This document shows, piece after piece, positions 1-4,704 of a stretch of 8,199 bases of DNA; within the stretch, counting starts at the first letter, position 1, and the number at the start of each line of letters is the position of its first letter. The position numbers and the translations under genes are program-made. Source of the DNA: Sphingomonas sp. (GTDB lineage Bacteria; Pseudomonadota; Alphaproteobacteria; Sphingomonadales; Sphingomonadaceae). Where the stretch lies: the NCBI GenBank assembly GCA_025936675.1, contig JAICSX010000068.1:1-8199 (forward strand), given 5' to 3'. Under the pieces are notes generated by a model that was given only the letters and a program-made list of their open reading frames with translations, was not told the DNA's origin and searched no databases.

Positions 1-821
1 ACGGCGTCGATTTCGTCGATGAACACGATGCACGGCGCCGACTTCTTGGCCTGGTCGACCATGTCGCGCACGCGGCTCGCGCCGACACCCACGAACATCT
101 CGACGAAATCCGAGCCGGAGATGGTGAAGAAGGGAACGCCCGCCTCACCCGCGATTGCGCGGGCGAGCAAGGTCTTGCCGGTGCCCGGAGGACCGACCAG
201 CAAGGCGCCCTTTGGGATCTTGCCGCCGAGGCGAGCGAACTTGCCCGGGTCCTTTAAATATTCGACGATTTCCTGAAGCTCCTCGCGGGCCTCGTCGATC
301 CCGGCGACGTCGGCGAAGGTCACGCGTCCCTGCTTCTCGGTCAGCATGCGGGCGCGGCTCTTGCCGAAGCCCATCGCGCCCGAGCCGGCGTTCTTCTGCA
401 TCTGCCGCATCACGAAATAGCTGATGCCGAGGATCAACAGGAACGGCAGCGAATTGTAGAGCATGTAGAGCCAGATGCTCGAGCCTTCCTCGGCCTTGAC
501 CTGGACGGCGACGCCTTTCTGGACCATGCGGTCGGCGATGTTCGAGCCGGCGGGAGCGATGGTGTGGAAATCCTCGCCGCTCGTCAGCTTGCCGGCAATC
601 GCCGAATTGCTCGACGATCCGCCCGCGGCCATCGTCACCGTGCGGACATTGCCCTCATCGACCTGCCTCACGAAGTCCGAATAAGCCATCGCCTGGCCGG
701 TTGCCGTGCGCGAGCCGCCGTCGATCATCTGGACGAAGAGGACGAGCACGAACAGCACGCCCGCCCAGATCAGCAGGCTCTTGGTCCAGGGGTTGCCGGG
801 CTTCTTCTCTTTGTCGTTCAC
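1..821 (-). CDS. ftsH: FtsH, membrane-anchored ATP-dependent zinc metalloprotease (N-terminal part, cut by window edge)
   Basis: FtsH is a hexameric AAA+ protease in the inner membrane that degrades misfolded membrane proteins and short-lived regulators. I translated 273 complete codons. Residues 14-32 form the first membrane segment, about 35-115 the small periplasmic domain, and about 117-138 the second membrane segment. The AAA+ core follows: Walker A GPPGTGKT (210-217), pore loop FVGVG (243-247) and Walker B IVFIDE (265-270). The zinc-binding HExxH protease domain would lie beyond position 1. The start is GTG at 821, chosen because an AAAGAGG ribosome binding site lies 5 nt upstream, an in-frame TAG lies at 855-857, and the N-terminus (MNDKEKK, then the membrane segment) fits the family. 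In many alphaproteobacteria ftsH directly follows tilS; here about 3.9 kb separates them. Identity is certain; only completeness is limited by the window. Confidence 0.97.
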   Translation of the reverse strand, partial: MNDKEKKPGNPWTKSLLIWAGVLFVLVLFVQMIDGGSRTATGQAMAYSDFVRQVDEGNVRTVTMAAGGSSSNSAIAGKLTSGEDFHTIAPAGSNIADRMVQKGVAVQVKAEEGSSIWLYMLYNSLPFLLILGISYFVMRQMQKNAGSGAMGFGKSRARMLTEKQGRVTFADVAGIDEAREELQEIVEYLKDPGKFARLGGKIPKGALLVGPPGTGKTLLARAIAGEAGVPFFTISGSDFVEMFVGVGASRVRDMVDQAKKSAPCIVFIDEIDA

Positions 822-826
822 TTGGG

Positions 827-833
827 CCTCTTT
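827..833 (-). promoter_or_regulatory. Ribosome binding site of ftsH (supports GTG start)
   Basis: On the minus strand AAAGAGG ends 5 nt before the GTG codon at 821. No ATG lies between the in-frame upstream stop and this GTG, so the site decides the start. Confidence 0.55.
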
Positions 834-856
834 CGGCGCAACACGCGCTTGGCTCT

Positions 857-884
857 AAAATAAGCTCATTCAGGCCAATAACAA
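857..884 (-). promoter_or_regulatory. Candidate sigma70-type promoter for ftsH
   Basis: The minus strand reads TTGTTA (879-884), a 16-nt spacer, then TATTTT (857-862), about 35 nt before the ftsH GTG. Each hexamer matches the sigma70 consensus at four of six positions. It lies in a locally AT-rich patch of an otherwise GC-rich window, which adds some weight. I did not see a convincing heat-shock (RpoH) promoter. The call is an inference from pattern only. Confidence 0.3.
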
Positions 885-1028
885 TGTCGCCTTAGGATCC
901 GGTGAACGGCTCCCGTCCCGAAATGGGCTGAAAAGTTGGCACGAATCCGCATGGAAAAGCGCGCTGGAAAGAGCCCTCTCGAAAGCGCATTGTGAGGGAG
1001 AAGCACACGGGCCACGCATGGAGGGGAC

Positions 1029-1265
1029 ATGAGCGGAATTCTCGGCAAGTTCCAGGTTGAGCACGATCAGCGCGGCGCGCGCGTGATCGCGCGGACGCAT
1101 TTGCTGACCGGCGACTGCGTCGACGATGCGGAGATCGACCTCGCGATCCAGATGCTGAAGGACGATCTCGACGCCTGCGGCAAGGAGATGAAGCGACTTA
1201 TGGCGCTCAGCTTGCGCGGATCACGGTTCGAAGGTTGGCCGAAGGACCAGGTGCTGGACGCCTGA
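1029..1265 (+). CDS. Small conserved-type hypothetical protein (78 aa)
   Basis: I do not recognise a named family. The product is 78 residues, soluble and mixed-charge, with no signal peptide or membrane segment. Residues about 33-61 (starting DDAEIDLAIQMLKDDL) look helical, with acidic and hydrophobic residues spaced as in an amphipathic helix. One cysteine lies at about 30 and one at about 50. A strong purine-rich ribosome binding site (GGAGGGG, 1020-1026) sits unusually close to the ATG; measured from GGAGG, the gap is 4 nt. The gene is divergent from ftsH and convergent with ORF A, with repeat R1 between the two stops. Its GC-rich codon use resembles the housekeeping genes more than ORFs A-C, so it probably belongs to the native backbone. 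The function is unknown. Confidence 0.7.
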   Translation: MSGILGKFQVEHDQRGARVIARTHLLTGDCVDDAEIDLAIQMLKDDLDACGKEMKRLMALSLRGSRFEGWPKDQVLDA

Positions 1266-1278
1266 GACTTAAGCGTGG

Positions 1279-1308
1279 AATGTCTGCTTTGGGTGGAAAA
1301 CGGACACT
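1279..1308. repeat. Palindromic intergenic repeat, copy R1
   Basis: The 30-bp element has a left arm AATGTCTGCTTT, a loop GGGTGG and a right arm AAAACGGACACT. The arms pair over most of 12 positions, with one G-T wobble and two mismatches. It lies between the convergent stops of the 78-aa gene (14 nt away) and ORF A (3 nt away), so it could also act as a transcription barrier for both, but no T-tract follows. It matches R2 at all but a few positions. Confidence 0.8.
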
Positions 1309-1310
1309 AG

Positions 1311-1766
1311 CTAATCGGTCGCTCGGAACTGCACGGACGTTCCGTCAGGCAAGTCATTGGTCTGCTGAAACAGGTCAGCGGTGAACGCGAACCACTCGCG
1401 CCAAGACCCAACCCATACGTTGTCAGCCGTGTAATCACCGCCGAGGAGAGGCGGGGTTGTGAAAGCGTAGCATTGTCCGTCCTGAAGAATCTTTCCGGCT
1501 TCGCGGCATTCTTCCACCAGCGGGCGTAGCTGCCATCCCTCTTCATCGTCATGGACCTTCCGCCAAAACTCCTCCTCTGACGTTGCTATTTGGCTGACGG
1601 TGCAAGCGGCTCGTTCAAGCATGTGGACTGCGCCAACCTCATCGACAAGGAAGGCGTCCCCAAACAGGTTCGTGCGAATGATGCGTGGAGCGGATGGCAG
1701 AATTTCCGACCAAGCAGACAGGTCTTGCTCATTAGCAGCCTTGGGAAGGAAATAATCCGCGCTCAT
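1311..1766 (-). CDS. ORF A: DUF1851 / Tdi1-type immunity-like protein
   Basis: This is a 151-aa soluble protein with no signal peptide. The C-terminal half carries the DUF1851 (T6SS immunity protein Tdi1, C-terminal) signature: PPLLGGDYT at 105-113, the following DNVWVG at 115-120, and DLPDG at 138-142. The segment LFGDAFLVDEVGAVHML (34-50) and the later EEEFW fit the preceding part of the same family. In Agrobacterium, Tdi1 neutralises the Tde1 DNase effector; most relatives are untested, so immunity is inferred from the family. No effector or T6SS gene is in the window, so it would be an orphan copy. The ATG at 1766 lacks a clear ribosome binding site, and R2 lies 24 nt upstream. The stop is 3 nt from R1. 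G+C is about 55% in a sampled stretch, below the backbone, suggesting acquisition. Confidence 0.72.
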   Translation of the reverse strand: MSADYFLPKAANEQDLSAWSEILPSAPRIIRTNLFGDAFLVDEVGAVHMLERAACTVSQIATSEEEFWRKVHDDEEGWQLRPLVEECREAGKILQDGQCYAFTTPPLLGGDYTADNVWVGSWREWFAFTADLFQQTNDLPDGTSVQFRATD

Positions 1767-1790
1767 CGCAGGAAGCTGCCGCGTCAGGCT

Positions 1791-1820
1791 AATGTCTGCA
1801 ATGGGTGGAAAACGGACATT
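1791..1820. repeat. Palindromic intergenic repeat, copy R2
   Basis: This copy has arms AATGTCTGC and ACGGACATT around a core AATGGGTGGAAA. Dyad symmetry extends outward to GGCT (1787-1790) and GGCT (1821-1824), giving about 38 bp in total. Its right flank, through GGCTGATCAG, also resembles the right flank of R1 (AGCTAATCGG), so the similarity runs into the last codons of ORFs A and B. It lies between ORF B's stop (6 nt away) and ORF A's start (24 nt away). Confidence 0.82.
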
Positions 1821-1826
1821 GGCTGA

Positions 1827-2294
1827 TCAGAAGTTGATTACCTCTGGAGCCTTCCCATCGGACGTAAAGGACGCGTCGAAATCCCCGCTGCTTGTGTGCG
1901 CATTGCACTTCACTTGAAATCGTTCACGGCCGGGGATCGTTAGGACGCAGGAGCCTGTTGCTGTTTCCGCTCGCGCCGTGGCGTTCGGGCCGCTCGTCAC
2001 CGTGACGTGATCGATCTTAAAAACGCTAATGGCAGGTGTCCCTTCGTCTTCCATTCCACTGAAGGAAATGAGCGCCTTTCCCTTCGCCCCGAATGCCCAC
2101 GACTGTCGCCCGTCGCGATACTCCATTTGAAAAAGCGTGCCAGAACAGGAACTCGTGTAATCCGTACCCGGGGTCAGCAGGAGGCCGCATTGACCTGTAA
2201 GGGTGTAGACGGCCTTCCAATTGATGCGACTTAAGACATCAGATTCATCGGGCGCTGCCAGAGCTGCGATGGCTACGATGTAGGTGAGCACCAT
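1827..2294 (-). CDS. ORF B: small exported four-cysteine protein, unknown function
   Basis: I do not recognise this 155-aa product. Residues 1-14 are hydrophobic (MVLTYIVAIAALAA) and look like a short signal peptide with possible cleavage after ALA (11-13), but the usual positive N-terminus is missing. The mature part is rich in Ser, Thr, Gly and alternating hydrophobics, suggesting a beta-rich fold. Four cysteines at 36, 50, 116 and 130 form two pairs, each 14 residues apart, plausible for two disulfides in the periplasm. The ATG at 2294 cannot be extended because an in-frame TAG lies 6 nt upstream, at the edge of the repeated GCTAACAGATGC block, and no ribosome binding site is visible. The stop lies 6 nt from R2. 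G+C is about 52% in a sampled 60-nt stretch. The original 5' end may have been lost when the repeat arrived. Confidence 0.62.
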   Translation of the reverse strand: MVLTYIVAIAALAAPDESDVLSRINWKAVYTLTGQCGLLLTPGTDYTSSCSGTLFQMEYRDGRQSWAFGAKGKALISFSGMEDEGTPAISVFKIDHVTVTSGPNATARAETATGSCVLTIPGRERFQVKCNAHTSSGDFDASFTSDGKAPEVINF

Positions 2295-2299
2295 TGGAA

Positions 2300-2311
2300 G
2301 CTAACAGATGC
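2300..2311. repeat. 12-nt block GCTAACAGATGC, copy 1
   Basis: This block is identical to 3070-3081 and lies just upstream of ORF B as the other does for ORF C. It supplies the TAG that limits ORF B upstream. A following CGTTTA is a degraded form of the CTGTTA that completes a dyad in the second copy. Confidence 0.6.
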
Positions 2312-2314
2312 GTT

Positions 2315-2344
2315 TATGTCTGCAATGGGTCGAAAACTCACTCT
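2315..2344. repeat. Palindromic intergenic repeat, copy R3 (degenerate right arm)
   Basis: The left arm TATGTCTGC and core AATGGGTCGAAAA match R2 closely, but the right arm reads CTCACTCT instead of CGGACATT, so the stem no longer forms well. It lies 20 nt upstream of ORF B's start and is tandem with R3b, 6 nt apart. Confidence 0.7.
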
Positions 2345-2350
2345 AGTTCT

Positions 2351-2380
2351 AGCGGCAGGAATGGTGGAAAGCTGCCATTA
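2351..2380. repeat. Palindromic intergenic repeat, copy R3b (GGCAG/CTGCC arm type)
   Basis: Perfect arms GGCAG (2354-2358) and CTGCC (2372-2376) enclose GAATGGTGGAAAG, the same core as R1 and R2 with one G deleted. The arm sequence differs from R1 and R2 (GTCTG/CGGAC) but pairs fully. The last three bases are the stop codon of ORF C read on the minus strand, so gene and repeat overlap. Confidence 0.65.
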
Positions 2381-3043
2381 TCGGGTCGCTGACGGGACAC
2401 AGCGCTGAGCACCACCGCTCAAACTGACCCCGCGATAATTCCGATGAATACCGAGGGCCGCAAATCTGGGCGTCAAACTTGCATAGTCAGCCATCAATTG
2501 ATCCACGCTCAGTCTTGCTTTCATAACTGCAAGTGGGAGCGCGCGACGATTATCCGCTCCACCGGCTGCAGCCAGTAAAAACGCGGTTTGCCAGTCGGCG
2601 CTGACCTGCCGCCCGTCGAGCTCCGCATATTCGAGAACCTGGTAGAGATCGGCGAGTTGATCTCGCTCTCGCAGAGGCATCCCGGCAACTGCTGCGCTGC
2701 CGCGGGCAAGTTCCCAGGTGCTTACGTGCGCATGGAAGAAGTTCGGCCCGCCAGATTTGATCGGCCACTTCGCTCCGGGCGGAGCACTGTCCGACCACGC
2801 GCTCAATTTTGAGAGCCAGTTTTCTAAGCAAGGTTGTTGCGAGTGCATTGCCTCCCAGCGTCCGAGGTCGTCCGCGAGCTCATCATGCATTGATGCTCGA
2901 AGCGCGTTCGTCTCCGAACGCAGATGGGCGCTTTCAACCGCCTGCTCCGCGGCGAGCGCGATTAGCACGCCGATGACGATGATGCCCACTTCGCCGAGAA
3001 ATTGGCGCCAGCCGTGCAACGGTTTGGGCAGATGGAAATGCAT
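2378..3043 (-). CDS. ORF C: single-TM membrane protein of unknown function
   Basis: This is a 221-aa protein with an N-terminal amphipathic stretch HLPKPLHGWRQF (4-15) followed by a glycine/isoleucine-rich membrane helix (about 17-32, GEVGIIVIGVLIALAA) and then EQAVE. The motif GE-hydrophobic-IG-LIAL-E resembles the N-terminus of the DUF6090 family and related proteobacterial proteins; this is a similarity I recall, not a firm assignment. Residues about 40-80 are charged and probably helical. The remainder is a mostly helical soluble domain, probably periplasmic or cytoplasmic depending on topology. A GGGGGG tract 8 nt upstream of the ATG is a poor ribosome binding site. The stop codon is the first three bases of repeat R3b. 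Sampled G+C is about 57%. No catalytic motif is seen. Confidence 0.72.
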   Translation of the reverse strand: MHFHLPKPLHGWRQFLGEVGIIVIGVLIALAAEQAVESAHLRSETNALRASMHDELADDLGRWEAMHSQQPCLENWLSKLSAWSDSAPPGAKWPIKSGGPNFFHAHVSTWELARGSAAVAGMPLRERDQLADLYQVLEYAELDGRQVSADWQTAFLLAAAGGADNRRALPLAVMKARLSVDQLMADYASLTPRFAALGIHRNYRGVSLSGGAQRCVPSATR

Positions 3044-3069
3044 GCAACTGGCCCCCCAGAGGGCGAAAG

Positions 3070-3086
3070 GCTAACAGATGCTGTTA
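3070..3086. repeat. 12-nt block GCTAACAGATGC, copy 2, inside a TAACAG-ATG-CTGTTA dyad
   Basis: The 12-nt block at 3070-3081 repeats 2300-2311 exactly. Here it forms part of a perfect 6-bp inverted repeat (3072-3086), directly followed by a GCCGC-AA-GCGGC palindrome at 3089-3100. The group lies 26 nt upstream of ORF C and in the divergent promoter region shared with the dienelactone hydrolase gene, so an operator is possible. Its occurrence next to both repeat clusters fits repeat-borne sequence better. Confidence 0.5.
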
Positions 3087-3113
3087 ACGCCGCAAGCGGC
3101 GCACCACATCGCT

Positions 3114-3143
3114 AATGGCAGAAATGGGTCGAAAGCAGACATA
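3114..3143. repeat. Palindromic intergenic repeat, copy R4 (mixed arms)
   Basis: The core AATGGGTCGAAAG matches the other copies. The left arm is of the GGCAG type (as R3b) while the right arm is CAGACATA, of the GTCTG type, so the stem is broken. This is what recombination between the two arm variants, or partial mutation, would leave. It is the outer copy of the set and lies 74 nt before the chosen start of the dienelactone hydrolase gene. Confidence 0.68.
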
Positions 3144-3204
3144 GAGCAGGCTGATTGCAGTACACTCCCATGCTGACGCATAGTCCGCCCGCGAAACCTC
3201 AATC

Positions 3205-3209
3205 GGGAG
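3205..3209 (+). promoter_or_regulatory. Ribosome binding site deciding the DLH start
   Basis: GGGAG lies 8 nt before the ATG at 3218. The frame stays open upstream to a TTG at 3155, but those 21 codons are Pro/Ser-rich and would sit awkwardly before a Tat signal. Confidence 0.5.
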
Positions 3210-3217
3210 ACGGATCG

Positions 3218-4099
3218 ATGTGCGGTGACGGCAACCATCAGGGCTTTATCGCGGAGACGTCGCTGACCCGCAGGACGGTGCTGCTGACGATGGGCGCAGT
3301 CGCCGCAGCGAGCGGCTTTCCCGCTCCGGCCTTCGCCGAGGACGCGGGCGCACGGGCGGTCAGCGAGAAGGACGTCTCGGTCAAGACCGCGGACGGAAGC
3401 GCCGACGCCGCACTCTTCACCCCCACGGACAAAGGCAAGTGGCCGGCAGTGCTGATGTGGCCGGACATCCTCGGCCTCCGCCCGGTGTTCCGCGAGATGG
3501 GCAAGAGGCTGGCGGCGCAGGGCTATGTCGTGCTCGTCCCCAACCCATACTACCGGATGAAGAAGGCGCCCGTGGTCGAAGGAGCGTTCGACTTCGGCAA
3601 CAAGGACCAGATGAACTCGATCATGGCGTTTCGGAACGGCCTCACCGACGAGATGGTCGACCGCGATTCCGCCGCTTACGTCACCTTCCTCGACGCCCAG
3701 CCCCAAACCGACAGGCACAAGAAGGCGGCGGTGCAGGGCTATTGCATGAGCGGCCCGATCTCGTTCCGGACCGCGGCGGCTCGGCCCGACCGGATAGGCG
3801 CCGTCGCGACCTTCCATCCCGGCGCTTTGGTCACCGACAAGCCGTCAAGCCCGCACCTGCTGATCCCGAAAACGCGCGCCTCTTACCTCGTCATCATCGC
3901 CAAGAACGACGCGGAAAAGATGCCGAAGGAGAAGGCCGATCTGGAAGCGGCGTTTGCGGCGGCGCGGCGGGCGGCACACGTGGAGATCTCATCGGCCAAC
4001 CACGGCTGGACCGTGGCGGGGAGTCAAACCTACGATGAGAAGGAAGCCGAGCGCGCCTGGGCCGAACTGCTGCCCTTCTACTGCAAGACTTTCGGCTGA
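3218..4099 (+). CDS. Tat-exported dienelactone hydrolase family protein
   Basis: This is an alpha/beta hydrolase of the dienelactone hydrolase (DLH) family, 293 aa from the ATG chosen here. A twin-arginine signal is clear: LTRRTVLL (16-23), a hydrophobic run to about 37, and an AFA cleavage site (38-40), so the enzyme should act in the periplasm after folding in the cytoplasm. The catalytic triad is visible: nucleophile Cys176 in GYCMSG, Asp231 in KNDAEK and His262 in NHGW. DLH enzymes usually have a Glu near the oxyanion region; here the equivalent segment reads WPDILGL (81-87), with Asp. The physiological substrate is unknown; relatives hydrolyse lactones or esters. The gene is divergent from ORF C and ends 3 nt from the convergent PilZ gene. 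G+C is high (48/60 sampled), unlike ORFs A-C, so it belongs with the backbone. Confidence 0.9.
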   Translation: MCGDGNHQGFIAETSLTRRTVLLTMGAVAAASGFPAPAFAEDAGARAVSEKDVSVKTADGSADAALFTPTDKGKWPAVLMWPDILGLRPVFREMGKRLAAQGYVVLVPNPYYRMKKAPVVEGAFDFGNKDQMNSIMAFRNGLTDEMVDRDSAAYVTFLDAQPQTDRHKKAAVQGYCMSGPISFRTAAARPDRIGAVATFHPGALVTDKPSSPHLLIPKTRASYLVIIAKNDAEKMPKEKADLEAAFAAARRAAHVEISSANHGWTVAGSQTYDEKEAERAWAELLPFYCKTFG

Positions 4100-4102
4100 G
4101 GC

Positions 4103-4603
4103 TCACGCCCTCCCGGAGAGCTGCTGAAGCTGCCGCGCGAGCAGTTTGAGTTTCGGCAGTTCGTTGGCGAGCGGGCGCCCGTCGGTGAGACGCTCGCAAA
4201 TGGCGCCGAGCTCGGTGCCAATCTCCGCGAGCGACAATTGCCCTGAACCATTCGCGCGGCGCGGATGAGCTTGACGCGCGCGAAGGGTGGCGATCGTGTC
4301 GTCGACGCGCTGCTGTCCGCGATGACCGATCCGCTTGACCCAGCGTCCGACATCGATGGCGCTCGAGAAACGGAGTCCAGCGAGGCCCTGCTCCTGCCAG
4401 GCGATTTCGGCCTCGGCGCGGAGCTCGCCGCGAAGCACGCGCACGCGGCTTCCCTCTACCGGCAAGGAAGCGCCTTCAATCAGTGCTCCCCGCGATGATA
4501 GGTTGCGAAGGCGCACTGGCCGCACCGCTGAACCGACGACGAGCACCGCGTCGAGGAACACGTTCGACCGCGGTTGCGAGCGGTTGTTGGAATGAGGGTG
4601 CAA
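4103..4603 (-). CDS. PilZ-domain protein (predicted c-di-GMP binding) with C-terminal extension
   Basis: This is a 166-aa soluble protein. An N-terminal PilZ domain (about 8-92) carries both c-di-GMP-contacting motifs: RxxxR as RSQPR (8-12) and (D/N)xSxxG as NLSSRG (34-39). The beta-barrel continues through SRVRVLRGELRAEAEIAW to GLRF (76-79). PilZ proteins change partner activity on binding c-di-GMP, often in motility or exopolysaccharide control; the partner here is unknown. Residues about 95-166 are an Arg-rich linker followed by a helical tail ending in Leu/Gln-rich sequence, perhaps for dimerisation or partner binding. The start is TTG at 4603: no ATG or GTG precedes the RxxxR motif, and GGGGCGG lies 4 nt upstream. 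The gene lies 93 nt after tilS on the same strand, so it may be read through from that operon, and is tail-to-tail with the hydrolase gene. Confidence 0.85.
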   Translation of the reverse strand: MHPHSNNRSQPRSNVFLDAVLVVGSAVRPVRLRNLSSRGALIEGASLPVEGSRVRVLRGELRAEAEIAWQEQGLAGLRFSSAIDVGRWVKRIGHRGQQRVDDTIATLRARQAHPRRANGSGQLSLAEIGTELGAICERLTDGRPLANELPKLKLLARQLQQLSGRA

Positions 4604-4690
4604 GTAACCGCCCCGATGCTGCGTCGGCCAGATGACTCGCAGGCAAATGCCTTCCAGCCAATGAGGATAGTGTCCAAAATGGAGCAGAAT

Positions 4691-4704
4691 GCCGCCTCAG
4701 CGGC
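4691..4704. other. Short GC hairpin overlapping the tilS stop codon
   Basis: GCCGC and GCGGC form a perfect 5-bp stem around a 4-nt loop that contains the tilS stop. No T-tract follows closely on the minus strand, so it is at best a weak terminator or attenuator before the PilZ gene. Confidence 0.35.

Larger units (their letters stand above)
822..1028. other. Divergent intergenic region between ftsH and the 78-aa gene
   Basis: This 207-nt stretch separates two divergent starts and should hold both promoters. Apart from the ftsH ribosome binding site and the candidate ftsH promoter, I see no clear structured RNA, repeat copy or operator. A TGGCACG block at 937-943 resembles the -24 half of a sigma54 promoter, but its -12 half is misplaced (see rejected list). 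Confidence 0.6.

Noticed and set aside
936..952. Possible sigma54 promoter (TTGGCACG ... CGCAT) upstream of the 78-aa gene
   Set aside because: The -24 block is an excellent match, but only 9 nt separate its GG from the downstream GC instead of the required 10, and the -12 element lacks TT. Spacing is strict for sigma54.
1279..1308. R1 as a dedicated bidirectional terminator
   Set aside because: It sits between convergent stops, but the same element occurs between co-directional genes and has no flanking T-tract, so repeat-family membership explains it better.
2718..3074. Plus-strand open frame (118 codons) opposite ORF C
   Set aside because: It is Ser/Arg/Cys-rich with no motif and no ribosome binding site; ORF C has a structured membrane segment in the other strand.
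1279..3143. Integron with attC sites
   Set aside because: The layout is cassette-like, but the palindromes lack paired RYYYAAC/GTTRRRY core sites, the GTTAGC blocks do not fit the consensus, and no integron integrase is in the window.
1279..3143. CRISPR array
   Set aside because: Copies are 30 bp, but the intervals are gene-sized and irregular and the copies are diverged; there are no spacers of uniform length and no cas genes.
3155..3217. Upstream TTG start for the hydrolase gene adding 21 residues
   Set aside because: The extension would precede a Tat signal with an unconvincing leader, while the ATG at 3218 has GGGAG 8 nt upstream.
3071..3817. Long minus-strand open frame (248 codons) opposite the hydrolase gene
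   Set aside because: It is antisense to a gene with signal peptide, catalytic triad and ribosome binding site. Its translation is His/Arg/Val-rich with no domain, typical of high-G+C shadow frames.
4691..4704. Rho-independent terminator after tilS
   Set aside because: The stem is only 5 bp and no T-tract follows it on the minus strand; it is kept only as a hairpin note.
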